Shown here in pieces: positions 18,897 to 27,959 of a stretch of DNA of 64,000 bases. Location of the stretch: contig NZ_CP011270.1 of assembly GCF_001610835.1 (NCBI RefSeq), positions 1,674,001 through 1,738,000 on the forward strand. The letters are read 5' to 3'. A program made the position numbers and the translations under genes. Source of the stretch: Planctomyces sp. SH-PL14. Its GTDB lineage: Bacteria; Planctomycetota; Planctomycetia; Planctomycetales; Planctomycetaceae. The notes beneath the pieces were generated by a model. That model was not told the origin of the DNA and ran no database searches. It was given only the letters and a program-made list of their open reading frames with translations. Each line of letters starts with the position of its first letter. Within the stretch, counting starts at the first letter, position 1.

Positions 18897-20531
18897 TTAC
18901 TTGGCCGCAACGGCGGGAGTGGTCGCGGCAGCGCCGGCGTCGGCGGTCGCTGCCGGGGCGGGGACCGCCTCGTACAGCTTCACCAGGGCGTCCACGTCGG
19001 GACGGATCGTGTCGACGAGCGGAGCGGGAGTCACTCCGATCCACAGGCACAGGAGCGCCAGGGGAACGAGGGCGACCGCTTCGCGGAAGTTCATGTCCTC
19101 GATCGGGTCATGGACGTTCCGCGGCTCGCGGAGCGGACCGAAGAACCCGTGCTGGACCATCGTCAGGAGGTACCACGCTCCAAGGACCACGCCGCTCGCG
19201 CCGATCACGGCGTAGGCGACGTTGAACTTGAACATCCCCATCAGCGACAGGACTTCGCCGACGAACCCGTTGAGCCCCGGGAGGCCGATGCTCGCCATCG
19301 AGATGAAGACCATCGAGACGGCGATCAGCGGCAGCTTGTTGGCGAGGCCGCCCAGGTCATCCAGCATGCGGGTGTGGTAGCGGTCGTAGACCATCCCGAC
19401 GAGGAGGAACAGGGCTCCCGTCGAGAGACCGTGGTTGATCATCTGCAGGATGCTGCCGGTGATCCCTTCGGCGTTCAGGGCGAAGAGGCCGAGCATGCAG
19501 AAGCCAAGGTGGGCCACCGAGCTGTAGGCGACGAGCTTCTTGATGTCCCGCTGGACGAGGGCACAGAGCGACCCGTAGACGATCCCGATCACCGACAGGA
19601 GGCCGATCAGCGGCGCCCCGCAGTGGACGCAGGCGTACGGGAACATCGGGAGGCAGAGCCGCAGGAAGCCGTAGCTGCCGAGCTTCAGCAGGACGCCGGC
19701 CAGCAGGACCGAGCCCGCCGTGGGGGCTTCGACGTGGGCCAGCGGAAGCCACGTGTGGAACGGGAAGAGCGGCACCTTGATCATGAAGCCGGTCGCGATG
19801 GCGAAGAACAGCCAGACCTGCAGGCTTCCCGGCATCGGGTGAGCGGCGAGGGTCCGGGCCAGATCCGGAATCGAGAACGGCGTCGTGAGGTCGGTGTGGC
19901 TGACGACCCACAGGACCATCGAGACGAGGCCCAGCAGCGTCACGAGGCTGCCGGCGAGGGTGTAGAGGAAGAACTTGAAGGCGGCGTAGACCTTCTGCGG
20001 TCCCCCCCAGATCCCGACGAGGAAGAACAGCGGGATCAGGGTGAACTCGAAGAAGACGTAGAACAGCAGGAGATCGAACGAGACGAAGACCCCGATCAGG
20101 CCCGCCTCGAGGACGAGCAGGCAGGTGTAGAACTCCGCGGCCCGGTCCTGGATCGTCTCCCAAGAAATCAGGATCGAGGAGACCGTCAGGAGCGTCGTCA
20201 GCAGGATCATCGACAGGCTGATGCCGTCGACGCCGAGGTAGAACTGGAAGGAGAGCTGCTTCGCCTGTGGCTCCTTGCCGGAGACGTGCCGGTCGAGCGT
20301 CAGCCACTCGTAACGGGCTTCGACGCGGGGCTGGGCCGCGCCGCGGTCGGCGGCGGGTGCGGGGAGTTCCTTGAACTGGGCCGCCGCGGCCAGCGACACC
20401 GCCAGCGTCGCCAGCGAGCCGACGAGCGCGATCCACCGCGGGACGGTCGGGCCGGCCGAGCCGCGGAACAGCATCAGCAGCACCGCCACCAGCAGCGGAA
20501 GGAACAACAGGCAGACGATCGTGGAAATCAT
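18897..20531 (-). CDS. nuoM: NADH-quinone oxidoreductase subunit M
   Basis: This antiporter-like proton-pumping subunit of complex I has 544 residues and about 14 membrane segments. The signature FPFHTWLPLAHVEAPTAGSVLLAG and the following LLKLGSYGFLR are typical of NuoM, as is KKLVAYSSVAHLGF. An extra periplasmic loop after the first two helices (about residues 50-80) is polar and charged. The tail after the last helix is Ala-rich. It lies between nuoL and nuoN, with 98 bases to nuoL that contain an inverted repeat. Confidence 0.96.
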   Translation of the reverse strand: MISTIVCLLFLPLLVAVLLMLFRGSAGPTVPRWIALVGSLATLAVSLAAAAQFKELPAPAADRGAAQPRVEARYEWLTLDRHVSGKEPQAKQLSFQFYLGVDGISLSMILLTTLLTVSSILISWETIQDRAAEFYTCLLVLEAGLIGVFVSFDLLLFYVFFEFTLIPLFFLVGIWGGPQKVYAAFKFFLYTLAGSLVTLLGLVSMVLWVVSHTDLTTPFSIPDLARTLAAHPMPGSLQVWLFFAIATGFMIKVPLFPFHTWLPLAHVEAPTAGSVLLAGVLLKLGSYGFLRLCLPMFPYACVHCGAPLIGLLSVIGIVYGSLCALVQRDIKKLVAYSSVAHLGFCMLGLFALNAEGITGSILQMINHGLSTGALFLLVGMVYDRYHTRMLDDLGGLANKLPLIAVSMVFISMASIGLPGLNGFVGEVLSLMGMFKFNVAYAVIGASGVVLGAWYLLTMVQHGFFGPLREPRNVHDPIEDMNFREAVALVPLALLCLWIGVTPAPLVDTIRPDVDALVKLYEAVPAPAATADAGAAATTPAVAAK

Positions 20532-20543
20532 GTTGGGGGGTCT

Positions 20544-20618
20544 GGGGACTAGGGTCCAGAGACTAGGGCGGCAGGAGCGGGGCTGTGTTTATCCCTCGTC
20601 CCTGGACCCGAGTCCCTC
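20544..20618. repeat. Imperfect inverted repeat inside the nuo operon (nuoL-nuoM gap)
   Basis: The arm at 20544-20568 (GGGGACTAGGGTCCAGAGAC, then TAGGG) and the arm at 20593-20618 are imperfect inverted copies with a 24-base spacer. It fills most of the 98-base gap between nuoL and nuoM. It could form an mRNA hairpin that reduces or protects expression across this junction. Confidence 0.7.
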
Positions 20619-20629
20619 AACCGTCTCGA

Positions 20630-22621
20630 TCACATTCCTGCCAGGGCCTGGAGTACGAACGCGACGCACACGAGGACGCCGATCCACATCACGAACGCAT
20701 ACGACTGGACGAACCCGCCGTGCAGCCGCTGCGGAGCGCTGCTGAGGATTCCGGGGATCTTTCCAACGCCATCGACGGCGGCGTCGACGACGTACTTGTC
20801 AAACAGCTCCGAGAGGTACGCCAGTCCCTTGAGGGGGAAGACGACCAGGAACATGAAGATCTCGTCGAAGTACAGCTTGCCGTACGAGGCGCGGTACAGC
20901 GGGCCGAACTGCCGGGCCAGGGTCTGCGGGACGTCGGTCTTGTCGACGTACAGGACCTTCGCCAGGAACCAGCCGGCCACCCCGATGACGATGCTCAGGC
21001 CCATCATCAGGAAGTTCATCCCATGCTCACCCTCGGGGATCCCGGTGGTGTGATGGAACGTGCCGCCGAAGAGGTGCGTCGGACCGACCGCAAGGCCGAT
21101 GCCGAGGGCCGCGATCGCCAGGATCCGCAGCGGCCAGGCCATCGCCGGCGGCGCGTCGTGCGGATGGTGACCCGCTTCTTCGGGGAACCGCTCCGGACCG
21201 TGGAAGGTCATGTAGTAGGCGCGGAAGGTGTAGAACGCGGTCAGGAAGGCGGTGAAGAGGGCGATCCCCAGGATCACGGCAAAGAACATCCGGTGCTCGC
21301 CGTGCGTCGCTCCGCTGAAGAGGGCGGCCAGGATTTCGTCCTTGCTCCAGAAGCCGGCCAGCGGCGGGATCCCCGCCAGGGCGGCCGCTCCGCAGAGGAA
21401 CGTCCAGTGCGTGATCGGCAGGGCATGCTTCAGCCCGCTGAACCGCCGCATGTCGATCACGTCCCCCATCGAGTGCATGACGCTTCCCGAGGCGAGGAAC
21501 AGGAGGGCCTTGAAGTAGGCGTGCGTGAAGAGGTGGAACATCGCCGCCATGACGGCGAAGCCGACGAACTCTTTCCCCGCCGCTCCGGCCCCGAGGGCCA
21601 TGAACATGTAGCCGAGCTGGCTGACGGTCGAATAGGCCATGACCCGCTTGAGGTCCGTCTGGGTCAGCGCGGTGATGGCGGCGATCAGGGCCGTAATCGC
21701 TCCGACCGCGGCGACCACCATCTGGGCCGTCGGGGCGAGCATGAACAGCGGCGTCGAGCGGGCGACGAGATAGACCCCCGCGGTGACCATCGTCGCGGCG
21801 TGGATCAGGGCGCTGACGGGGGTCGGGCCTTCCATCGCGTCCGGAAGCCAGACGTGCAGCGGGAACTGGGCCGACTTCCCCATCGCTCCGACGAACAGCA
21901 GGAGGCAGATCGTCGTGATCAGCTGCGGATCGGTCATCGCCAGCGTCTGCAGGCGATCGGCGTTGAAGACCTCGTCGAAACGGAGCGAGCCGAAGGTCGT
22001 CCAGATCAGGAAGATCCCCAGGATCAGTCCGAAGTCCCCGATCCGGTTGATGACGAACGCCTTCTTGGCCGCCGCGGCCGCGCTCGGCTTGCGGAACCAG
22101 AAGCCGATGAGGAGGTAACTGCAGACCCCCACCGCTTCCCAGAAGACGAACAGCATCAGGTAGCTGCTCGAGAGAACCAGCATGCACATCGAGAAGACGA
22201 AGCCGGAGACCGCGGCGAAGAACCGCGGATACCCCGGATCGTGGTGCATATAGCCCGATCCGAAGATCGCCACGAGGAGGCTGACGCCCGTCACCATCGC
22301 CAGCATGATGCCAGTCATGGCGTCCGCCCGGAGCTCGATCGGGACGTGGACCGATCCGACGTCGAGCCAGTTGTAGCCGACGGCGACGACCGGCCCCGAC
22401 AGGACGTGCTCGGCATGTTCACCGGCGTGCGCCCAGGTCTTCGGCAGGATGTCGAACAGGAGGATCAGCGAGCAGACGAACGAGACGGCAATCGCCGCCG
22501 CGCAAGGCAGGTGGCTCTTGTACTTCCAGATCAGCTTGCCGGTGAGGGCGAGGAGGAGCGCCGCCGCCAGCGGAGCGCCCGGAATGAGCCACAGGATGAG
22601 ATCGCGCGTCGATTCAGACAT
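20630..22621 (-). CDS. nuoL: NADH-quinone oxidoreductase subunit L
   Basis: NuoL is the distal antiporter-like subunit of complex I, with the long lateral helix at its C-terminus. The 663-residue product has the typical length and about 16 membrane segments. Signatures include FPLHVWLPDAMEGPTPVSAL, KRVMAYSTVSQLGYMF and HLFTHAYFKALLFLASG. The start ATG lies inside the end of nuoK (8-base overlap), which indicates translational coupling. Confidence 0.97.
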   Translation of the reverse strand: MSESTRDLILWLIPGAPLAAALLLALTGKLIWKYKSHLPCAAAIAVSFVCSLILLFDILPKTWAHAGEHAEHVLSGPVVAVGYNWLDVGSVHVPIELRADAMTGIMLAMVTGVSLLVAIFGSGYMHHDPGYPRFFAAVSGFVFSMCMLVLSSSYLMLFVFWEAVGVCSYLLIGFWFRKPSAAAAAKKAFVINRIGDFGLILGIFLIWTTFGSLRFDEVFNADRLQTLAMTDPQLITTICLLLFVGAMGKSAQFPLHVWLPDAMEGPTPVSALIHAATMVTAGVYLVARSTPLFMLAPTAQMVVAAVGAITALIAAITALTQTDLKRVMAYSTVSQLGYMFMALGAGAAGKEFVGFAVMAAMFHLFTHAYFKALLFLASGSVMHSMGDVIDMRRFSGLKHALPITHWTFLCGAAALAGIPPLAGFWSKDEILAALFSGATHGEHRMFFAVILGIALFTAFLTAFYTFRAYYMTFHGPERFPEEAGHHPHDAPPAMAWPLRILAIAALGIGLAVGPTHLFGGTFHHTTGIPEGEHGMNFLMMGLSIVIGVAGWFLAKVLYVDKTDVPQTLARQFGPLYRASYGKLYFDEIFMFLVVFPLKGLAYLSELFDKYVVDAAVDGVGKIPGILSSAPQRLHGGFVQSYAFVMWIGVLVCVAFVLQALAGM

Positions 22622-23063
22622 TGGTCGCGGTCTCCTTGCGATCGCCGCGGCTCAGCTCCAGCGGCCGGCCGGCCGGCGTGAGCTTCGGAAGATTCTCGTA
22701 GGTCGACTCGGGAAGCGGACGCGGGGCCCGTTCTTCCGGCGACAGCGGATCAGGGAGGTCGGACTCGTGGAACAGGCTCCACAGGTCGATGTTGAGCGAC
22801 CGCGACTTCTGGTAGAGGTTCAGGATCAGCGACAGCGCCAGTCCCGCCTCGCACGCCGCGACGGTGAGGATGAAGATCGTAAAGACCTGTCCCTCGTTGT
22901 TTCCGTGCAGCTTGGAGAACGTCGTCAGCGTGAGCGAGACGCCGTGCAGCATCAGCTCCGCCGAGAGGATCATGAGGATCAGGTTGCGCCGCGTCAGGAA
23001 CCCGATCCCCCCCAGGGTGAAGAGGATGGCCCCCACGGCGAGGTAGCCATTGATGGTGTTCAT
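22614..23063 (-). CDS. nuoK: NADH-quinone oxidoreductase subunit K, with C-terminal extension
   Basis: NuoK is a small three-helix subunit of the proton-pumping arm. The first 90 residues match it well: GYLAVGAILFTLGGIGFL, the NLILMILSAELMLHGV helix with its conserved Glu, and VAACEAGLALSLIL with the second Glu. The usual protein ends near residue 100; here a hydrophilic, Pro/Glu-rich tail of about 50 residues follows (to residue 149). The longest open frame starts at 23873, but the part before 23063 is an out-of-frame read of nuoJ; ATG-23063 overlaps the nuoJ stop by 4 bases. Confidence 0.93.
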   Translation of the reverse strand: MNTINGYLAVGAILFTLGGIGFLTRRNLILMILSAELMLHGVSLTLTTFSKLHGNNEGQVFTIFILTVAACEAGLALSLILNLYQKSRSLNIDLWSLFHESDLPDPLSPEERAPRPLPESTYENLPKLTPAGRPLELSRGDRKETATNV

Positions 23064-23827
23064 AGTGTTCCTTGCGCCCTTCGCGGAGCCATGGCGATCG
23101 CTCCGATGCTCGCCACGAGAAGGAGCGTTCCCGCCATTTCCACGGCGAAGAGGTAATCTCCGAACAGGGCGCGGCCGAGCCCGTGAAGGGTCCCGACCGG
23201 AGCCGCGTTTCCGTCCACGACCTTCGGAACCGTCAGTTCGCTGCGGGTTCCGGTGACGCGGGACATCGTCGCCGACGGCCCGTTCTTTCCGATCCGTTCG
23301 ACGTCCTTGCCCGCGAGCTGCAGGCCGTAGAGCATCGTCCCGAGGAGGATGAAGGCCATGAAGGTCGCCCCGACCGGGTGACGGGACCGGCCGTCGTAGT
23401 TCGTCGCCCCCGCCTGCTGGGCGAGCATGATGACGAACAGGAAGGTGACGATGATCGCCCCCGCGTAGACGACGATCGTCGAGGCGGCGAGGAACGGAGC
23501 GTCCTGAAGAACGAACAGCCCGCAGACGCTGAGCGTCGTGAGGGCGAACCACAGGGCCCCGTAGACCGGGTTGGAGCTCGTCACCATCAGCGCGGCCGAA
23601 CCGATCGCGCCGAGGGCGAAGACGTAGAACAGGACGGTCTCCACCGCGGCTTCGGCGGCAAGACTCTTCGGCGTGAGGATGTCCGCCAGGACGACGAGAG
23701 CGCCGATTCCGGCCAGGGCGCCGACGATCCGCGGACGCTGATAGCCGACCGGCATCAGCCACCACACCGCCAGCGCCCCCAGGAGGAGCGGCAGCAGCAG
23801 GTGCCAGTGGTCGAGGATGATGTTCAT
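23060..23827 (-). CDS. nuoJ: NADH-quinone oxidoreductase subunit J
   Basis: NuoJ is a membrane-arm subunit. The 255-residue product has five hydrophobic segments and the family motif VYAGAIIVTFLFVIML. It is longer than many NuoJ proteins (about 165-200 residues). The extra length comes from an N-terminal pair of hydrophobic segments and from a polar loop of about 60 residues before the last helix (about 175-235). The ATG at 23827 is the natural start. Its stop overlaps the nuoK start. Confidence 0.92.
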   Translation of the reverse strand: MNIILDHWHLLLPLLLGALAVWWLMPVGYQRPRIVGALAGIGALVVLADILTPKSLAAEAAVETVLFYVFALGAIGSAALMVTSSNPVYGALWFALTTLSVCGLFVLQDAPFLAASTIVVYAGAIIVTFLFVIMLAQQAGATNYDGRSRHPVGATFMAFILLGTMLYGLQLAGKDVERIGKNGPSATMSRVTGTRSELTVPKVVDGNAAPVGTLHGLGRALFGDYLFAVEMAGTLLLVASIGAIAMAPRRAQGTL

Positions 23828-23869
23828 GGACTAGGGTGGATGGAGTGTGGCGACGGCTGGGGCGGTCGC

Positions 23870-23901
23870 CCAAGTATCAGGTCACAAGTATCAAGTATCA
23901 G
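23870..23901 (-). repeat. GATACTTG-type short repeat
   Basis: This 32-base element reads CTGATACTTGATACTTG, then a short spacer and CCTGATACTTGG on the (-) strand. It lies in the nuoI-nuoJ gap. A nearly identical copy is at 29626-29657 (+) and a degenerate one is at 40969-40992 (+). Confidence 0.75.
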
Positions 23902-23932
23902 AAGAGGCCGCTCCGGAAAGCGGGCTCTCGAC

Positions 23933-24634
23933 TTAAGGGGCCTTCCCCTCGATCTTGTCGGCGACGTTTTCCCAGGCGGTCTCCATGACCGCCGTCCCCT
24001 TGATAACGCCGGCCGTCGCCTGCTTGGCCGAGCGGTCTTCCGCGACGACCGAGGTCGCCGGCCCGAGGGTGGCGAGCTCGACGATCTCCGAGGTCCCGCT
24101 GAGCTTGCCGCGGCGGGTCCGGATCGGGTCCTTGCCGCTGTCCTTCGTCGCGTCGAAGATGGCCAGCATCTTCTCCTTGTTGAAGGTCATCTCGGCGCGG
24201 CTCGAGCCGGTCATGTCGTACAGGTGCGTCAGCTCGATCGCATCGCACGGGCAGGCTTCTTCGCACATCCCGCAGTAGATGCAGCGGAGCTCGTCGAGGA
24301 TGAACTCCATCGGGAACTTGTCCCGGTCGGGCCATTCCGGCGGAGCCTTCTCGGCGGTGATCTCGATGCAGTTCGCCGGGCAGGCGGTAGCGCACATCAT
24401 GCACGCGACGCACTTGACCCGACCCTGCTCGTCCCGGTTGAGACGGTGGACGCCGCGGTAGTGCAGCGGCAGCTCCGGCTTCTCTTCCGGGTACTGCTCC
24501 GTCACCGGCTGGTAGTTCGTGACGTGGCCGACGGTCGTGCGGAGGCCTTCGACGATCGCCGGAAGGAACGTGGCCTCCCAGAAGCCGATCTTCGGCTCTT
24601 CCACCCAGGTGACATCTTTGGCGTCGATAGGCAT
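23933..24634 (-). CDS. nuoI: NADH-quinone oxidoreductase subunit I (two 4Fe-4S clusters)
   Basis: NuoI carries clusters N6a and N6b, which pass electrons toward the quinone site. The 233-residue product has two CxxCxxCxxxCP motifs: CVACMMCATACP near residue 74 and CIYCGMCEEACP near residue 115. A C-terminal part of about 100 residues (Ala/Thr/Lys-rich) is longer than in many relatives. The frame is open to 24709 (a TTG start overlapping the end of nuoH), but the extra residues are Pro-rich and atypical, so ATG-24634 is preferred; no clear ribosome site decides it. Confidence 0.92.
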   Translation of the reverse strand: MPIDAKDVTWVEEPKIGFWEATFLPAIVEGLRTTVGHVTNYQPVTEQYPEEKPELPLHYRGVHRLNRDEQGRVKCVACMMCATACPANCIEITAEKAPPEWPDRDKFPMEFILDELRCIYCGMCEEACPCDAIELTHLYDMTGSSRAEMTFNKEKMLAIFDATKDSGKDPIRTRRGKLSGTSEIVELATLGPATSVVAEDRSAKQATAGVIKGTAVMETAWENVADKIEGKAP

Positions 24635-24712
24635 GGGAATCGGTATCGCAGTTGGAGGGCTGACGGCCGGGCCACCGCATCCGTACGGAGGTCCCGGAAA
24701 CAACTTCAACCC

Positions 24713-25909
24713 TTAGTGGGCATGGGCGTGGCCATGACCGGAGGTCTCCGAAGCGGCGCGGGGCCGGATGCGGCGGCGGCCGTGGGTCAGTTCGGCATGC
24801 GTGGCACTGACCGAGATCAGGCCGGCGATGGAAAACAGGGCGGCGGAGATGGCGAACAGCCAGTATCGGTTCCAGCCGAACTGGAGAACGAACATCACCG
24901 CCACGACGTTGGCGGTCGCCAGGGGAATCAGGACCTTCCAGGCGAGTCCCATCAGCTGGTCGAACCGGAACCGGGGGATCGTCCAGCGGATGAGCATGAT
25001 GAACAGGATCACCACGAGCACCTTGGTGAGCAGCACGCCTAGCTTGAGGAGCCAGGCGATCGAGAGGCTTCCGGCGGGATCGGCAATCCAGGGGAACTGC
25101 CAGCCGCCGAAGAACAGGATCACGGTCAGGAAGCTGATCGTGATGACGTGCGTGTATTCCCCGAGGAAGAACAGGGCGAACTTCATCGCGCTGTATTCCG
25201 TGTGGAACCCGCCGACGAGCTCCTGCTCGCACTCGACGAGGTCGAACGGGAGCCGGTTCGATTCCGCCAGGGCGGCGGTGAAGAAAATCAGGCAGGCGAG
25301 CGGCTGCGTCCAGACGTTCCATCCCCAGAACCCGCCGTCGGTCTGGATCGCCATGATCTTCTCGAGGTTCAGCGTCCCGGCCAGGAGGGCGATCCCGACG
25401 ACCGACATCCCGAGGGGGATTTCGTAGCTGACGACCTGAGCGCTCGCGCGGAGCGAGCCGAGCATGCTGTACTTATTGTTGGAGGCCCAGCCCCCGAGGA
25501 TGATCCCGTAGACGGCGAGGCTGCCGACCGCAAAGACGAACAGGATCCCGATATCGATGTTCGGGCTGATGATGAACCGCAGCCAGGGCCGCAGGATTTC
25601 CGGCATCGACTCGACCGGCCCGAACGGCACGACCGCCAGGGCGAGCATCGTGGTCAGGGCGGAGAGGCAGGGCGCGAGCAGGTAGAGCGTCTTGTCGACG
25701 TTCGCCGGGATCACGTCTTCCTTGAGGATGAACTTCAGTCCGTCGGCGATCGGCTGGAAGAGCCCGATCGGACCGACGCGGTTGGGACCGATCCGGTCCT
25801 GCATGAAGGCCGAGATCTTCCGCTCGACGTAGATGAGGTACGAGACCGCCCCCAGCACTCCTCCCAGGAGCACGGAGATCGTGACGATAGTGGCAATCAG
25901 GTCTTGCAT
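24713..25909 (-). CDS. nuoH: NADH-quinone oxidoreductase subunit H
   Basis: NuoH forms the quinone-binding membrane subunit that joins the peripheral and membrane arms. The 398-residue product has about eight membrane segments. It has the signatures ERKISAFMQDRIGPNRVGP, GWASNNKYSMLGSLRASAQ and the acidic quinone-site loop NRLPFDLVECEQELVGGFHTEY. Its C-terminus ends in a short His-rich tail (GHGHAHAH). It lies between nuoG (93 bases) and nuoI. Confidence 0.96.
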   Translation of the reverse strand: MQDLIATIVTISVLLGGVLGAVSYLIYVERKISAFMQDRIGPNRVGPIGLFQPIADGLKFILKEDVIPANVDKTLYLLAPCLSALTTMLALAVVPFGPVESMPEILRPWLRFIISPNIDIGILFVFAVGSLAVYGIILGGWASNNKYSMLGSLRASAQVVSYEIPLGMSVVGIALLAGTLNLEKIMAIQTDGGFWGWNVWTQPLACLIFFTAALAESNRLPFDLVECEQELVGGFHTEYSAMKFALFFLGEYTHVITISFLTVILFFGGWQFPWIADPAGSLSIAWLLKLGVLLTKVLVVILFIMLIRWTIPRFRFDQLMGLAWKVLIPLATANVVAVMFVLQFGWNRYWLFAISAALFSIAGLISVSATHAELTHGRRRIRPRAASETSGHGHAHAH

Positions 25910-26002
25910 GGTCTCGGCAAATTCCTGCCAGTTCGAATTCCTCGACCGGGCTCGCTGTCGGTCATCCGCTAGCTTGCCCCGTCGAACACTCCCGGGCGCG
26001 TC

Positions 26003-27640
26003 CTAGCGGGCGCCGGCCAGGAAGACCCCATACTCCCCAAGCTGCCCTTCACCCATCGGAGCGAAGGCGGGAATCTCCTTCGCCATTTCGGCCCGCACGC
26101 GGGGGGCGTTGAACAGGGCTCCGCGGCCTGTGAGCTCGGAAAGAATTCGTCCGTCCGGACGGGCCTCTTCCGGGCCGTGGATGGCGCGGGTGATGTTCTG
26201 GATCAGGCCGGCGTGGTTCACGAACGCTCCGTCCCGTTCGGCCCACGATCCGCCGGCGAGCACGTAGTGCGCCCGGTCGGTCAGAGGCGAAGCGAGGAGG
26301 TCCTGGACGATCAGGAGCCGGGTCTTGGCGAGTCCCGCGACCTGAGCTTCGGTCAGCGTCCCCTGCGGGTCGCCGCCGGCGATGTACAGCGTGTCGAACG
26401 CGCCGCTCAGGACATCCCCGGCCGGAACGATCGAGCCCTGGAAATGCTGCAGGACTGCTTCGACGCCGCGGCGATTCGGAGCCTTCTCGGCCCGGATCGT
26501 GAACTTGACCGGATCGACCGGGCGTCCGTGGACGTCCTTCGGATAGGTATCGTCTTCCCCTTCCACGCGGGCCTTGGCTACGGCGAGGGTGATCTTGGGG
26601 GAGAGCGTCTTGAGGTACTTGGCGAGCAGGAAGGCCTCTTCGACCGTCATCCACGGCGAGAAGACGGCGGCCACCTTTTCCGGACGCTGCTTGGCGGCCG
26701 TTTCCAGCGCCTCGCGGAGGGCCGGAAGGATCGTGTCCCAGCTCGTCGAACGGACGGCGCCGTTGTCCCGCTGGACCGGGCCTTCCAGCCGCTTGTCCGA
26801 GGCGATGTACTTCCAGCCGAAGCGGCCGTCATCGCACATGAAGCTTCCCTGGGCCTGCGGGTTGTACCGCGGCTTGAGGCGGAAGACGGCGTCGTGGTTC
26901 TGGTCGATGACGACCGAGCAGCCGGTGCTGCAGTCCGCACAGACGCTCTTCTTGGTCTTGAGCCACCAGACCCGCTGTTCGTAGAGGAAGTCCTTGCTGC
27001 AGAGCGCGCCGACGGGGCAGAGGTCGACGACGTTTCCGGCCAGTTTGTTGTTGCAGGGCTCGCCCGGGAAGATGTCGATCTCTTCGTGGGTCCCGCGGCT
27101 TGTCACCTGAAGCTCCGCCGTGCCGCTCACCTCGCGGGTGAACCGGACGCACCGCGTGCACATGATGCAGCGGTCGGTGAACAGCGTGATCTGGTCGCCG
27201 ATGTAGTCCTTGTCCGGCTTGATGTTCTTCGGCTCGTTGAGCCGGCTGTAGCCGCGGCCGTACTTGTAGCTGTAGTCCTGCAGGCCGCACTCGCCCGCCT
27301 GATCGCAGGTCGGACAGTCGAGCGGGTGGTTCAGCAGCAGGTATTCGAGCGTCGCCTTCTGGGCCGCCTTGACCTTCGGCGAGTCGGCGATGACGACGGT
27401 CCCGTCCTTGACCGGGGTCTGGCAGCCGGGGACGAGCTTGGGCTGCATCGCCACGGTGCCGTCGGGCTTCTTGTCTCCGACTTCCACCAGGCACATGCGG
27501 CAGCTGGCGACGACCGAGAGGTCGGGATGCCAGCAGTAGTGCGGAATCTCCACACCGGCTTTCTGGGCCGCCTGAATGCAGTTCAGACGTTCCTGTTCCC
27601 CAATCTCAACCGGCTGGTTGTTGATGGTGACTGTGGGCAT
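26003..27640 (-). CDS. nuoG: NADH-quinone oxidoreductase subunit G
   Basis: NuoG is the large iron-sulfur subunit of the peripheral arm. The 545-residue product begins MPTVTINNQPVEIGEQERL. It has a 2Fe-2S ferredoxin domain (Cys at HYCWHP, SCRMC and GCQT, to about residue 80), the His-Cys3 cluster motif HPLDCPTCDQAGEC, the CIMCTRCVRF...CPVGAL 4Fe-4S set and CADCSTGC. A shortened molybdopterin-oxidoreductase-like domain follows (about 220-545). The frame is open upstream to 28312, but that part has no similarity. This is the first gene of the set here. nuoA-F do not precede it; the next upstream gene is divergent and unrelated. Confidence 0.94.
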   Translation of the reverse strand: MPTVTINNQPVEIGEQERLNCIQAAQKAGVEIPHYCWHPDLSVVASCRMCLVEVGDKKPDGTVAMQPKLVPGCQTPVKDGTVVIADSPKVKAAQKATLEYLLLNHPLDCPTCDQAGECGLQDYSYKYGRGYSRLNEPKNIKPDKDYIGDQITLFTDRCIMCTRCVRFTREVSGTAELQVTSRGTHEEIDIFPGEPCNNKLAGNVVDLCPVGALCSKDFLYEQRVWWLKTKKSVCADCSTGCSVVIDQNHDAVFRLKPRYNPQAQGSFMCDDGRFGWKYIASDKRLEGPVQRDNGAVRSTSWDTILPALREALETAAKQRPEKVAAVFSPWMTVEEAFLLAKYLKTLSPKITLAVAKARVEGEDDTYPKDVHGRPVDPVKFTIRAEKAPNRRGVEAVLQHFQGSIVPAGDVLSGAFDTLYIAGGDPQGTLTEAQVAGLAKTRLLIVQDLLASPLTDRAHYVLAGGSWAERDGAFVNHAGLIQNITRAIHGPEEARPDGRILSELTGRGALFNAPRVRAEMAKEIPAFAPMGEGQLGEYGVFLAGAR

Positions 27641-27959
27641 GCTCTGCGTTTCTTTTGCCGCATCAACAACTTGCGAAAACACATGCCTTGAGCACACATG
27701 GTTTTCGCGGGCGGTGATGCCGGAGAACTCTCGTGGCGACCGAACGCCCCGCGCTCGGCGTGTCGCTCGACGGGCGCACAGAATAGAGAACGGTCCGGAG
27801 CGGGCCAAGGTTGGGCGGAGCCAAAGTCGGCGGTCCCCGGAATCGGGACGGAAAGACGGTCTTTTCCTTGCTGAAACGATGGGCAGCCCTGCATTCGTTT
27901 GAAACGGCGGCGGCCGGTTCCGGGTAGATTGCGGGGAATTGGCCCCCGGTGACGTCCCC
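27641..27959. other. Divergent intergenic region with a palindrome
   Basis: This 319-base gap separates nuoG (-) from the DUF1549 gene (+), so it should hold both promoters. The only clear structure is the palindrome at 27673-27708, entered separately. I could not find convincing -35/-10 or sigma-54 elements. Confidence 0.5.
27673..27708. promoter_or_regulatory. Palindrome upstream of nuoG
   Basis: GCGAAAAC (27673-27680) pairs with GTTTTCGC (27701-27708). Just inside them, CATG words at 27682 and 27697 continue the symmetry with one bulged base. It lies 33-68 bases upstream of the nuoG start and may be a regulator site or a 5' leader hairpin. Confidence 0.5.

Noticed and set aside
23064-23873. 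Extension of the nuoK frame through nuoJ
   Set aside because: NuoJ is encoded in another frame over the same bases and NuoK has a normal start at 23063.
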